Source of the DNA: Candidatus Symbiopectobacterium sp. NZEC151
GTDB lineage: Bacteria; Pseudomonadota; Gammaproteobacteria; Enterobacterales; Enterobacteriaceae
Assembly (NCBI RefSeq): GCF_025962655.1
Contig: NZ_JAGFPE010000010.1
Location: forward strand, 60,708-124,707
DNA length: 64,000 nucleotides
Reading direction: 5' to 3'
Shown piece after piece: positions 9,065 through 18,216 of this stretch. The position numbers and the translations under genes were made by a program. The notes beneath the pieces were generated by a model that worked only from the letters and a program-made list of their open reading frames with translations, had not been told where the DNA came from and made no database searches. Each line of letters opens with the position of its first letter. The first letter of the stretch is position 1.

Positions 9065-11446
9065 ATGATCTTAAATGCGTTCACCAACGATATAAAGCAA
9101 AAACCAGCAGCGGCACTTTTAGCCATTATAATTACTGCTATTAGTTTGGTGACGACATTTCTTATCGTTATGCTCTATGTTACAGATCGTGATATTGAAC
9201 GGGGATTGCCGGAGCATCAGCGTTTATATCGCATTGAAAGTCAATTCAATCTCCCTAATGGCGATATTGTTCGCTCAGCGCAGGTTCCTTTTCCGCTGAT
9301 GGAGGCATTACAGAAACATCCCAATATCGAAAGCGTCGGATACGCTTACCGGTTGCATACCCACCTACGCCGCAAAGGAAGCGTTATTCCCCGCGTTGCG
9401 GTATTTGCCGTTACTCCAACGTTTATGGCACAACTGCATCCCTACCGTGAAGATTTGCCAGCACCAGGCCCCCATGACATCTACATCACTGCCGATTTCA
9501 ATCGCCACTATCTTGGATGGGATGATCCACTTGGCAAAACCGTGGACTTGGGAGAAAGCGGCCAGTTCACCATCAAGGCTATCGTGGAACCCCACCCAGA
9601 CAGCAGTCTGCAACTGCCCGCCACGATCGCCTTCACCCCCGAACGGGTAGCGGGATACCCCGACAAACGTTTGGACTGGTACGACAGCCATGTCTATGCT
9701 TTTGCTCGCCTCCCCCCCTCCCAACCGCATTTTGATCAACACCTGCTGGCTAACATTGTCGCCAATCATGCACCGCAGATACCCGGAGCACCTTTTACGC
9801 CCTCGTCGTTTCTGACGTTCAGCGCCAAGAATATCCTCGATATGCACTACGACGATGGCTACGCCGATGAATTCGTCAAGACGCGTGACAAGTCATTGCT
9901 GCATACGCTGTACACCGCGGCACTGTTTGTTCTGTTCACCACAGTAGCCAATTTTTTCAACATCAACGGTATTCTCAATGCCGCCAAACGCCCCAGCCTG
10001 CATATCAAACGCAGTCTCGGCGCTTCAGGTGCGCAGATCCTGACAGAATCACTGAGCGTGTTCTTGCCGCAGTTCCTGACAACGGTGGCTCTGGCGACCT
10101 TACTGCTTGGTGCCCTGTTACCGCTGTCAGTCGACGTGAGCGAGTTGCTCCTTCATCAACCAATGACACGCATGCTGACGGTATTTTTTGGCGTCGCGCT
10201 GTTCATTGGCGTGATGATGCTACTCTCACACCTGCTGAGCCTCTGTTTCTTCCTGTTCGGCAACCCGGCCTCACAGACCCCAAATCGCTATGAAACGCTG
10301 AGTATTTATTACCTCAACCGCATGATGCTGGTGGTACAACTGCTGGTAGCCGGTACCACCGTTTATCTGTGGGCGGGTGTGATGACGCAACAGCATAAGG
10401 CGCTGCATGCAGAGGTGGGTTACCAAAAAGCACACCGCCTGACGTTCGCGCTTGATGAAGGGTTTTATACACTCAGCAGCATACGCAAGTTACAACATCA
10501 ACTTCAGGAAAACCTAGGCACATCGGCTTTCAGTTTGAGCAGTTGGCAACCGTTTGATAGGTCGCGCCACATACTCAACGTGCAGCACGCGCAACAACAG
10601 GTACAAGACCAATTTACCGTTATCAATACCCTGTCTGCCGACAAATACTTTGCGGAGGTCTGGGGATTAAAAACGCTGGCAGGCCAGGAGAATACGCTAT
10701 GGGCCAGCACCGATGACGGCGTATGCCACGCCATCGTCACCCGCGCCTTCGTGGATGCGATGGGGCAGAAAACCGTCGATGAAGTGCTGAATACCCGCTA
10801 CTACATTCCCTTTCCGGAAGGACAAAAAGAACTTCGGGTGTTACGGGTAGTGGAAAACGTCGACCTTGGAGAACACCTCCCTTCGCCCCAACCTTTGCTT
10901 ATCTTTATCAACGATCGCCTGGAAAAATTCGCCACAGTGGCCTATTCGAACGTTCAACAGGAGGCCCCTCTTGTCGCACTGATCAAACGCCATGCTCCAC
11001 CGAACTTATCTCTGCAAACGGTACAGGCGCTTCATGATCGTCATTTTCATAACGATTCACAGATGCTCAACGTCATTACACTCACCGCGCTGTTGGCGTT
11101 GATATTAATGGTTATCAGCACCTTGGTGATCAGCCTATCAGACGCTCAGCGGCTAGACGGCACACTGAAAATCATGGAAGCGGTGGGAGGTTCTCTTGCG
11201 ACAAATATGGTGTTTTTTCTGCAACAACATGTGCTGCCCATAGTGTTCTCTTTGCTGGCGGCGCTGGCCTTGGGATACCTGCTGCTCGGGCGCTGGCTAC
11301 AGCAGTATGACACCGTTGCCGGACTGGTCTATGTCAATGCGTTTGCGGCGCTGCTGTTGCTGGGACTCACGGTGACGGCCATTATGGCACTGTCACTGGT
11401 GTTGCACGATGGCAGGGTGACTCGCCCGTGGTTAAGGCGAGGGTAA
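9065..11446 (+). CDS. darB: ABC transporter permease of darobactin-type exporter (FtsX/MacB fold)
   Basis: An inner-membrane permease of 793 residues from the ATG at 9065; a TTG two codons earlier (9059) is the other possible start. It has a membrane segment at about 17-41, a periplasmic MacB-like core domain (about 50-275), a block of three membrane segments (about 280-400), a second half with the same plan beginning near residue 420 (RMMLVVQLLVAGTTVYLWAG), and three C-terminal membrane segments after residue 680. This is the duplicated FtsX layout (two halves in one chain) of the family that exports peptides. The adaptor gene starts 6 bp after its stop and the ATPase follows that, so the three form one exporter. 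In known dar operons DarB has this position and architecture. Confidence 0.87.
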   Translation: MILNAFTNDIKQKPAAALLAIIITAISLVTTFLIVMLYVTDRDIERGLPEHQRLYRIESQFNLPNGDIVRSAQVPFPLMEALQKHPNIESVGYAYRLHTHLRRKGSVIPRVAVFAVTPTFMAQLHPYREDLPAPGPHDIYITADFNRHYLGWDDPLGKTVDLGESGQFTIKAIVEPHPDSSLQLPATIAFTPERVAGYPDKRLDWYDSHVYAFARLPPSQPHFDQHLLANIVANHAPQIPGAPFTPSSFLTFSAKNILDMHYDDGYADEFVKTRDKSLLHTLYTAALFVLFTTVANFFNINGILNAAKRPSLHIKRSLGASGAQILTESLSVFLPQFLTTVALATLLLGALLPLSVDVSELLLHQPMTRMLTVFFGVALFIGVMMLLSHLLSLCFFLFGNPASQTPNRYETLSIYYLNRMMLVVQLLVAGTTVYLWAGVMTQQHKALHAEVGYQKAHRLTFALDEGFYTLSSIRKLQHQLQENLGTSAFSLSSWQPFDRSRHILNVQHAQQQVQDQFTVINTLSADKYFAEVWGLKTLAGQENTLWASTDDGVCHAIVTRAFVDAMGQKTVDEVLNTRYYIPFPEGQKELRVLRVVENVDLGEHLPSPQPLLIFINDRLEKFATVAYSNVQQEAPLVALIKRHAPPNLSLQTVQALHDRHFHNDSQMLNVITLTALLALILMVISTLVISLSDAQRLDGTLKIMEAVGGSLATNMVFFLQQHVLPIVFSLLAALALGYLLLGRWLQQYDTVAGLVYVNAFAALLLLGLTVTAIMALSLVLHDGRVTRPWLRRG

Positions 11447-11452
11447 GCCGCT

Positions 11453-12709
11453 ATGGACATTCAATTAGACCCTAAATCCACGCGACATCGCGCTGCCAAA
11501 GGGATCGTCGGCCTGGCACTGGTGATTTTCGGCCTGTTATGCCTATGGCTTTTCAACCTGGCTACCGCAGAAAAGGTAACGCGAATGCCGTTTGCCCAGG
11601 TGACGCTGCACGTCGCCCAGCGCGGCACATTTACCGATACGCTGGCGACACGGGCGGTGGCTATCCCGCGTGAAAGCGTGATTATCGCCTCTGAACGCGG
11701 CGGTACGGTTATTGAGGTGCGCCAAAGCGCGTCCAGCGACGTAAAAAAGGGAGATGTCATTGCCCGATTGTCGAACGACGACTTCGTATTGCAGGTCACC
11801 TCGCGTATTGCCGATGTGACTGAACAGACCAACAACCTGCGCAATATGCGCAGATTACTTGAGAAGGATGACCTCGATACGCGTCTGGCACGGCAAGATT
11901 CACGTTTTCATCTGGAGAAAACCGATAAAGAAGCGGCGCGTAAAAAGACATTATACGAGCGCGGCATCCTGGAAAAAGCCACCTATGAACAACTGCTGGA
12001 TGAACTGGCGCATTGGAAAACACGCTACGCTATTTTAACCACGTATCAGGAACGGCAAGACCGTATGCTACCGAGCGAGCTTGCTGAAATCGCGGCCTCG
12101 GTCAAGCACCTGGATACCTTGACGCGTTTAATTGAGAGCGGCCTGGACAAGCTGGTGATTACCGCCCCGATTGACGGCATCCTGTCACCGCTGACCATCA
12201 AGATGGGCCAGCAAATCAAACCCGGTGAAAAAGTTGCCAACGTAGACAACCCGCATAGCTATTATTTTGAAGCCTCGTTTAGCGAATATTATCTGGATAA
12301 AATCCGGCCGCACGATCGTGTCACCGCACACTATGCAGACATTGATATTCCCCTGATCATCGCCTCCGTCTCGTCCGTGGTGGAAAACGGTAAGTTCATT
12401 GCCACATTGACACTTGCTCACCCACAACAACTTTCATTGAAACGCGGTCAATCCCTCGATCTGCGCGTTTCGCTCGGAACTCAGCCAGATGCATTACTGA
12501 TTCCCACAAAAGCCGTCTTTTTAGAGACCGATGAGACGTGGGTGTACCGCTATGATGAAAAACACCATCGCGCGCTCAAAACACCCGTGGCGATAAAACG
12601 TCAGGGGGAAACGCAATCGGAAGTACTGAATGGGCTGTCTGCTGGTCAACAGGTTGTGGTCTTTACCGGCAGCAACGTTGAAAAATCCAACATTATCGAG
12701 TTTGAATAA
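11453..12709 (+). CDS. darC: HlyD-family periplasmic adaptor of the dar exporter
   Basis: A 418-residue membrane-fusion protein. A single membrane anchor at about 14-38 (GIVGLALVIFGLLCLWLFNL) follows a short cytoplasmic end. Then come a half-lipoyl strand region (RESVIIASERGGTVIEVRQSASSDVKKGDVIARL), a charged helical hairpin of about 100 residues (roughly 118-225), the second lipoyl half (LVITAPIDGILSPLTIKMGQQIKPGEKV), a beta-barrel and a membrane-proximal domain. It would connect the DarB/DarD pump to an outer-membrane channel, presumably TolC since no channel gene is present here. It begins 6 bp after darB and ends one base before the ATPase gene. Confidence 0.88.
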   Translation: MDIQLDPKSTRHRAAKGIVGLALVIFGLLCLWLFNLATAEKVTRMPFAQVTLHVAQRGTFTDTLATRAVAIPRESVIIASERGGTVIEVRQSASSDVKKGDVIARLSNDDFVLQVTSRIADVTEQTNNLRNMRRLLEKDDLDTRLARQDSRFHLEKTDKEAARKKTLYERGILEKATYEQLLDELAHWKTRYAILTTYQERQDRMLPSELAEIAASVKHLDTLTRLIESGLDKLVITAPIDGILSPLTIKMGQQIKPGEKVANVDNPHSYYFEASFSEYYLDKIRPHDRVTAHYADIDIPLIIASVSSVVENGKFIATLTLAHPQQLSLKRGQSLDLRVSLGTQPDALLIPTKAVFLETDETWVYRYDEKHHRALKTPVAIKRQGETQSEVLNGLSAGQQVVVFTGSNVEKSNIIEFE

Positions 12710-12710
12710 G

Positions 12711-13370
12711 ATGATACAACTGGAAAGCGCAGAAAAATTTTACACCACTCGAACCCTGAAAACGCTGGCGTTGCGCGACATCAATCTTGGTATAGCGGCG
12801 GGAGAGTTTGTCTCCATTATGGGGCCATCAGGTTCGGGAAAAACTACGCTGCTCAACGTACTCGGCATGTTTGAGCCGCTTGATGCAGGCCGATTGCAAC
12901 TGGCGCAGCACGACATTACACGGATGAACCACGGCCAAAAAATAGCACTGCGCCGTCAGTTGATCGGTTACATCTTCCAGTCATTCAATCTGATCGATTT
13001 TATGTCGGTATATGAAAATATCGAGCTGCCGCTCAAGTACCGTAACGTCGCCAAATCTGAACGAAAGGCACGCATCAAACAAACCCTTGAGCAGTTTGGT
13101 TTATCCGGCAGAAGCGCACACTATCCTGCCCAACTTTCAGGCGGTCAGCAGCAGCGGGTTGCCATCGCCCGCGCCATGATTTCGCGGCCGACATTGATTT
13201 TGGCCGATGAGCCAACGGGCAATCTGGATAGCAATAACAGCAACACCGTGTTGAAGCAGTTAAAAGAGATTAATCAGGCCGGTACTACCGTTGTCATGGT
13301 CACACATTCCCCCGAGGCATCAGCCTATGCCAAACGACACTTAATGATGAAGGACGGTTATCTCACATGA
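12711..13370 (+). CDS. darD: ABC transporter ATP-binding protein of the dar exporter
   Basis: A 219-residue ATPase of the MacB/LolD type from the ATG at 12711, one base after the darC stop. Walker [10 protein letters not shown] is at 38-46, the Q-loop in IFQSFN near 89-93, the signature LSGGQQQR at 142-149, Walker B LILADE at 162-167 and the H-loop histidine is H199. It powers the FtsX-type permease DarB. A longer in-frame extension to 12630 lies inside darC and is not used. The tight spacing indicates translational coupling with darC. Confidence 0.9.
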   Translation: MIQLESAEKFYTTRTLKTLALRDINLGIAAGEFVSIMGPSGSGKTTLLNVLGMFEPLDAGRLQLAQHDITRMNHGQKIALRRQLIGYIFQSFNLIDFMSVYENIELPLKYRNVAKSERKARIKQTLEQFGLSGRSAHYPAQLSGGQQQRVAIARAMISRPTLILADEPTGNLDSNNSNTVLKQLKEINQAGTTVVMVTHSPEASAYAKRHLMMKDGYLT

Positions 13371-13389
13371 CATAGCAAGGAGAGACATC

Positions 13390-14757
13390 ATGAATGGAAT
13401 CATACCCATTATGCAGATTGATACCGATATAACATCAGCACTGAGTACCGACGATCTCGAAAAAATCGCCACTCAAGACTATCGGCAGATGAGCGCCTAC
13501 CTGATTGGCAAAATCCCGGCAGACGCGTTACTCAGTAGCGAAGAGTTGCATATTTTCCACACCGAGCAGCAGCAAAAAGCCACCGCCCAGCCCGTGGCTG
13601 CCAAGAAGTTGGTGGTGGTATTGAAAGCCACTCGCCTGTGTAACTTGCGTTGCACTTATTGCCACTCTTGGGCCGAGGGGCCAAACCAAACGATGCGGTT
13701 TGATATATTGGCGCGAACTGTGCGTAAAATATTAGCCATCCCCAACATCAAGCGCTTTGAGTTCGTTTGGCACGGTGGCGAAGTGACGCTGCTTAATCCT
13801 CTTTTTTTTCAAAAGCTACTCTGGCTACAGCAACAATTCAAACAACCAGAACAGCACATTACCAACTCAATGCAATCAAACGCGGTGAATATCTCTGATG
13901 AATGGTTAGCCTTTATCAAAGGAATCGGCATGCACGTTGGTATTAGTCTGGACGGTATTCCTGCCGTTCATGACTCACGTCGCGTCGATTATCGCGGTAG
14001 AGGAACCGCACAACGCGTCGCTGAGGGAATCAAAAAGCTCAAACAACATGCCATTCCCTATGGCGCACTGATCGTAGTTGACCGCCACGTCTATCAAACG
14101 GATCTGCGAGACATGTTCGATTACTTCGGCAAGATAGGTCTTAATGACATCGAATTTCTTAACATCGTTCCTGATAATCGCATCCCTGCCGGAGGGGAAA
14201 TCGACGAAAGTTACATCACTTATGCCGAGTTTATCGCGTTTCTGGATCGGGCATTTACGCTTTGGTGGGACGGCTATCGCACCGTTTTACATATTCCACA
14301 GTTCAGCGATTTTATTCGAGCCATCAAGAACCCAGGAACGAAACTGGCCGCCTGCTACTGGTCAGAAAATTGTTCTCAGGAGGTCATTACCCTGGAACCC
14401 AATGGAGACGTCTCACCGTGCGACAAATATGTGGGCGATGCGGGGAGTCATTACGGCTCGTTGATGAAAACGGATTTGGCAGAGCTGCTGGCCTATTCGG
14501 CCCATAATCAGGCGGCAAAGCGTGAGGAGCAGGAAGCCTTCAAAAAAATGCGCCAGTGTCGTTGGTTTTCCCTCTGCCATGGGGGATGTCCACACGATCG
14601 CGTGATTAATCGACGGCACGTGGCTGGTTATCAGGATAACTGCTGCGGCACGGGTAAACTGTTGGCAACCATCGAAGGCTGCCTGAATGAGGAACGTCGT
14701 GCTACCCCGAAAACAGGGCATAACCCGTCCTCACCTTCGGGTCTCACCTCATCATAG
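13390..14757 (+). CDS. darE: Radical SAM/SPASM peptide maturase of darobactin type
   Basis: A 455-residue enzyme from the ATG at 13390, preceded by AAGGAGAG nine bases upstream. The radical SAM cluster CNLRCTYC gives C84, C88 and C91, followed by the GGE-type motif in WHGGEV (about 128-132). The C-terminal SPASM region supplies auxiliary-cluster cysteines at 322, 328, 344, 390, 396, 400, 418 and 419, with the typical pattern CxxxCxxxC followed by CC. In the darobactin pathway DarE makes both crosslinks: the Trp1-Trp3 ether bridge and the Trp3-Lys5 C-C bond. Both acceptor residues are conserved in the precursor here. The last 25 residues (rich in Pro, Ser and Thr) look like an unstructured tail. 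It is the last gene of the cluster; the other SPASM peptide maturases (for example anaerobic sulfatase maturases) are less likely given the neighbouring core peptide. Confidence 0.9.
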   Translation: MNGIIPIMQIDTDITSALSTDDLEKIATQDYRQMSAYLIGKIPADALLSSEELHIFHTEQQQKATAQPVAAKKLVVVLKATRLCNLRCTYCHSWAEGPNQTMRFDILARTVRKILAIPNIKRFEFVWHGGEVTLLNPLFFQKLLWLQQQFKQPEQHITNSMQSNAVNISDEWLAFIKGIGMHVGISLDGIPAVHDSRRVDYRGRGTAQRVAEGIKKLKQHAIPYGALIVVDRHVYQTDLRDMFDYFGKIGLNDIEFLNIVPDNRIPAGGEIDESYITYAEFIAFLDRAFTLWWDGYRTVLHIPQFSDFIRAIKNPGTKLAACYWSENCSQEVITLEPNGDVSPCDKYVGDAGSHYGSLMKTDLAELLAYSAHNQAAKREEQEAFKKMRQCRWFSLCHGGCPHDRVINRRHVAGYQDNCCGTGKLLATIEGCLNEERRATPKTGHNPSSPSGLTSS

Positions 14758-14770
14758 CCCGTCTCGCCCG

Positions 14771-15649
14771 TCAGCGAATGGCGGAAGGCAAGCAGCCAAA
14801 GCGGGTGCGGAAGCGCTCAGAAAAGCGCGCCCGCGATTGATATCCGCAGGCCTCGGCGATACGCGGAATGCTCCAGGCGGTGGTTTGCAGCAGCATCATG
14901 CCGTGGTGCATACGAATATCGCTCAGGATCGTTTCAAAGCGCTGTTGCTCTGCAGCAAGACGCCGCCGTAGGGTGGCTTCGCTCATCGCCAGCTCTCGCC
15001 CGGCTTCTCGCGCTGTCCAGTGCCGATGCGGCGCACCGCCCATCAGCGCTTGCAGACGCGCTACCGTATCATTGTGCCGTGGCAGGCGGAATAGATGACC
15101 GCGCTCAGCCAAGGCACTCAGCAGTTCCAGTAACCGGTAGGTGAGCCGCTCATCGCTCACCGGCCTGATCGCTACGCTTTCAATCAGATGCCATAACGTC
15201 GATGCCACATCGTCATCCAATGGCATCCCCTGAAAAGGCGCAGCAGCGGTGCTATCACCGCCCGCCACAGCAGAAGAGGCCGCTGAGTAGTTTTCCAATA
15301 GCGCGTTTGCTATCGTCATGAATACCGAACGGAAACAGTGCTCAACCCCTCCCGGGGTTTTCACCACGTCCACACAGGAACCGGCTTCGACCAGCACCAA
15401 CGCAGGCCGCGTAGCATCCACCAAGACCTGATGTCCCTCGAATGCTAAACGCATCTGCCCTGATACCACCAGTAGCACGGTTGCCTCATGAAACTGGAAA
15501 CGGGCCGTTTGCTGCGGCTGCCGCAGGCAAGGCTGCGCCAGTGCGCACAAGCCGTGTCGCACTACGGGCGAGGACGAGGGCAGCCGCCAGCGCTCACGCC
15601 CCTCCCCCTGAAACACCGGTAGTGTCAGCGCTTGCCCGGTGTGGTTCAC
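14771..15649 (-). CDS. AraC-family transcriptional regulator
   Basis: A 292-residue regulator with an N-terminal cupin-like sensor domain and a C-terminal double helix-turn-helix (TAREAGRELAMSEATLRRRLAAEQ and WSIPRIAEACGYQSRARFSERFRTRFGCLPS, the second being the family signature). Its start overlaps the stop of the upstream PEBP gene by 4 bp, so the two are co-transcribed. It converges on darE with only 13 bp between the stop codons and is not obviously part of the dar operon. Ligand and targets are unknown. Confidence 0.85.
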   Translation of the reverse strand: MNHTGQALTLPVFQGEGRERWRLPSSSPVVRHGLCALAQPCLRQPQQTARFQFHEATVLLVVSGQMRLAFEGHQVLVDATRPALVLVEAGSCVDVVKTPGGVEHCFRSVFMTIANALLENYSAASSAVAGGDSTAAAPFQGMPLDDDVASTLWHLIESVAIRPVSDERLTYRLLELLSALAERGHLFRLPRHNDTVARLQALMGGAPHRHWTAREAGRELAMSEATLRRRLAAEQQRFETILSDIRMHHGMMLLQTTAWSIPRIAEACGYQSRARFSERFRTRFGCLPSAIR

Positions 15650-16281
15650 GCCACAGGCACCGCAGGATTCAAACTGTAAAGCCCGGTCAGGCTGGCTTTC
15701 GCCAATACCGGTGCCGTCGCCAGCGCCGCGCGCACGTTCGCGCCATCCAGCGGTCCGTTCACGCCCAGCGCAGGGACGGCCAACGCATAAACAGTGAAAA
15801 TATAGTGATGCACTAGCGCATCATTCCACGGCGGGCACGGGCCGTCATACCCGTAATAGTCGCCCTTCATCTGCTCATCCCCGGCAAACCAGGCCGTGTA
15901 ATCATTAATACCGTGTTGGCCTTCACCGGGTGCAACAGGGCCCGGTTTTCCACGCGGCGTAACGCCGTTTGAATGCGCCCCCGCCGCAATCTCCGTCACG
16001 GTTGCCGGAACATCAAGCAGCAACCAGTGGAAAAAATCGATGCGCGGCAAGGACGCAGACACTTCTCGGCCTTCCTGATTAACATCATCGCCTTTGCTCG
16101 GCACATCGGGATCGTGACACACAATCACGAAGGATTGCGTGCCCGGTGGAACATCGCGCCAGGCGAGATGCGGGTTGCGGTTCGATGACAACGCAACGTG
16201 TGCTGCGCGGTCTGGCACGGCAAACGCGAATTCACCCGGTATCGCCTGACCATCCTGAAAGCTTTGACTGATGAGTTGCAT
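15646..16281 (-). CDS. YbhB/YbcL-type phosphatidylethanolamine-binding (Raf kinase inhibitor-like) protein
   Basis: A 211-residue protein of the PEBP family. The ligand-pocket motif appears as VCHDPDVPSKGDD near residues 50-60 and the later HHYIFTVYAL segment is also typical. It has no signal peptide, so it is likely cytoplasmic like YbhB, although it is longer than the usual 160-180 residues because of an insertion around residues 60-130. Bacterial members have no established reaction. It is co-transcribed with the AraC regulator downstream (4-bp overlap). Confidence 0.82.
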   Translation of the reverse strand: MQLISQSFQDGQAIPGEFAFAVPDRAAHVALSSNRNPHLAWRDVPPGTQSFVIVCHDPDVPSKGDDVNQEGREVSASLPRIDFFHWLLLDVPATVTEIAAGAHSNGVTPRGKPGPVAPGEGQHGINDYTAWFAGDEQMKGDYYGYDGPCPPWNDALVHHYIFTVYALAVPALGVNGPLDGANVRAALATAPVLAKASLTGLYSLNPAVPVA

Positions 16282-16383
16282 GGAAAACCTCGTCCTGTGG
16301 AGTAATGAAATACCGCACCGGCCACTTTACCGGTGCGCAGTAAGATCATAATAGTGGATTTGGTTGCCCCCGAGGTGCCTTAT

Positions 16384-16432
16384 CCAATCAATACACTGCC
16401 AAAACCAATCAATATGATTGGATTTGGATTGG
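16384..16432. repeat. Cluster of CCAATCA repeats, possible operator
   Basis: CCAATCA occurs at 16384-16390 and 16405-16411, and its reverse complement TGATTGG at 16415-16421, giving a 7-bp inverted repeat with an ATA spacer; GGATTGG follows at 16426-16432. The cluster lies in the 171-bp gap between the PEBP gene and the P-loop gene, upstream of the PEBP start. It could bind a regulator, perhaps the AraC protein of the same operon. Confidence 0.35.
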
Positions 16433-16452
16433 TGCTCGAAAAAGGCTTCCTG

Positions 16453-16998
16453 TCACAACACCGTTGTGCACGCCAAGGTTCGCAGAACAAAATCAGCACG
16501 CGCATTCACGCTGGCTTTAGGCAGCAGCGACACCGCATAGCCTAGCGTCGGGTAGACCTCTTGCAATCGCTCAAATTCAGCCACGGCAGCATCCATACTG
16601 TGACGTCGGTCGCCGTTCTGCACATAAATCTCAGGCCAGGGGGGAACAAGAAACACCCGTGAGTGATAACGATAGCGTGATGCAAGCGTAGTGAGTACCG
16701 GTTCACCGGTTATTGCCTGAAGCGCTGCCGCTGCATCGATTAATCCGCGATCAAAAAATACCCATGACCGCCCATCGCTTCTCACCTGAGCATGGTCATC
16801 CATAGAGAGCGTTACCGCCCGGCGTAAAAACGCTTCCATGTTGTTCCACGGCACCGCATCATCGCCCGAAGACGTTGCTTCACGCACGATGCGCTGGCCG
16901 GGCTCCTCAACAACGGCATAACCACGCCGGTGCAGTTCTGCCAGCAGCGTGGTTTTGCCACCGCCAGAACACCCGGAAAGGATGACGAAACGATCCAT
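16453..16998 (-). CDS. Small P-loop (AAA) ATPase/kinase-like protein
   Basis: A 181-residue protein from the ATG at 16998, which has GAGG six bases upstream; the frame continues further upstream through a hydrophobic stretch that is better read as non-coding. The P-loop GCSGGGKTT is at residues 9-17. The next segment (VVEEPGQRIVREATSSGDDAVPW) and the later FFDRGLIDA resemble the AAA_28 group of predicted nucleoside or metabolite kinases. Substrate unknown. It is alone, between the PEBP gene and the tRNA genes. Confidence 0.75.
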   Translation of the reverse strand: MDRFVILSGCSGGGKTTLLAELHRRGYAVVEEPGQRIVREATSSGDDAVPWNNMEAFLRRAVTLSMDDHAQVRSDGRSWVFFDRGLIDAAAALQAITGEPVLTTLASRYRYHSRVFLVPPWPEIYVQNGDRRHSMDAAVAEFERLQEVYPTLGYAVSLLPKASVNARADFVLRTLACTTVL

Positions 16999-17132
16999 AG
17001 GATGCCTCATAGGCAATAGGGATATGAGAAAAATAAGGAAAAACAGAATATTAGCTGCAATCAGCAACAATCAGGCGAAAAAACGGGGATGTAGACAGAA
17101 CAGAAAACAATGAGACAAACAGAAGAAAAACT

Positions 17133-17208
<76 letters not shown>

Positions 17209-17287
17209 TTAGGAAGGCCACACCAGCAAGCGCTGCTGTGAAAACCGATCGTGAAGCTGGTTACCTAAACTTTCACGCTGGAAAGTT

Positions 17288-17363
<76 letters not shown>

Positions 17364-17525
17364 AGGAATAACCATCTTCACACGCACCACAAATCTGCTG
17401 CGGTACGGGGTGCGAATTATACGAGAAATCGTTGCCGCCGCAAGCCCCTTACCGCGAAAAAATGACTGACTGCCGATAAAAACAGCAATTTCGCCATCAG
17501 CCGGGCAAAAAAACGCCCATAACGA

Positions 17526-18086
17526 CTACAGACGGATAAAATGCTCGCGGTAGTAAGCCAGTTCGGCCACAGAGTCACGAATATCGTCCATCGCCTGATG
17601 TGTTCCCTGTTTTTTCAGCCCGGCCATAATCTCGGGTTTCCAGCGCCGTGCCAGCTCTTTCAGCGTGCTGACATCCAGATAGCGATAGTGGAAATAGGCT
17701 TCGAGCGCAGGCATATAACGAAACAGGAAACGGCGATCCTGCCCGATGCTGTTGCCGCAAATCGGGGATTTCCCGGCGGGCACCCACTGCTGCAAAAACG
17801 CAATGGTTTGTAATTCAGCCGCATGTTCATCATAGGCACTGGCTTTAACCCGTTCGGTCAGGCCGCTGGCACCGTGGGTACGCACGTTCCAGTCATCCAT
17901 AAGCGCTAACTGAGCATCGGATTGATGTACCGCGATCGTCGGTCCTTCGGCCAACACGTTGAGATTGGCATCGGTCACCAGCGTCGCGATTTCGATAATG
18001 CGATCCTGCTCCGGGTCCAACCCGGTCATCTCCAGGTCGATCCAAATAAGATTGTTTTCGCTTACCTGACTATTTTCAACAGACAT
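17526..18086 (-). CDS. orn: Oligoribonuclease
   Basis: A 186-residue 3'-to-5' exoribonuclease that degrades RNA fragments of two to five nucleotides and is usually essential. The first exonuclease motif IDLEMTGLD gives D17 and E19 of the DEDDh active site; the later FVRYM-like and [14 protein letters not shown] segments hold the remaining residues. The ATG at 18086 is chosen because AAGGAAG lies seven bases before it; the open frame extends 17 codons further. It is divergent from rsgA, as in E. coli. Confidence 0.95.
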   Translation of the reverse strand: MSVENSQVSENNLIWIDLEMTGLDPEQDRIIEIATLVTDANLNVLAEGPTIAVHQSDAQLALMDDWNVRTHGASGLTERVKASAYDEHAAELQTIAFLQQWVPAGKSPICGNSIGQDRRFLFRYMPALEAYFHYRYLDVSTLKELARRWKPEIMAGLKKQGTHQAMDDIRDSVAELAYYREHFIRL

Positions 18087-18216
18087 ACATTTACTTCCTT
18101 TTCCAGCTATCCCCAGAGAAGCAGGAATAACAGGCATCAGTTAATTAAAATCAAATAGCGTGTATTATAGTCTCTTCAGCCATCGTGGGCGATAACCACA
18201 GTTCAAGCGAGGCTCA

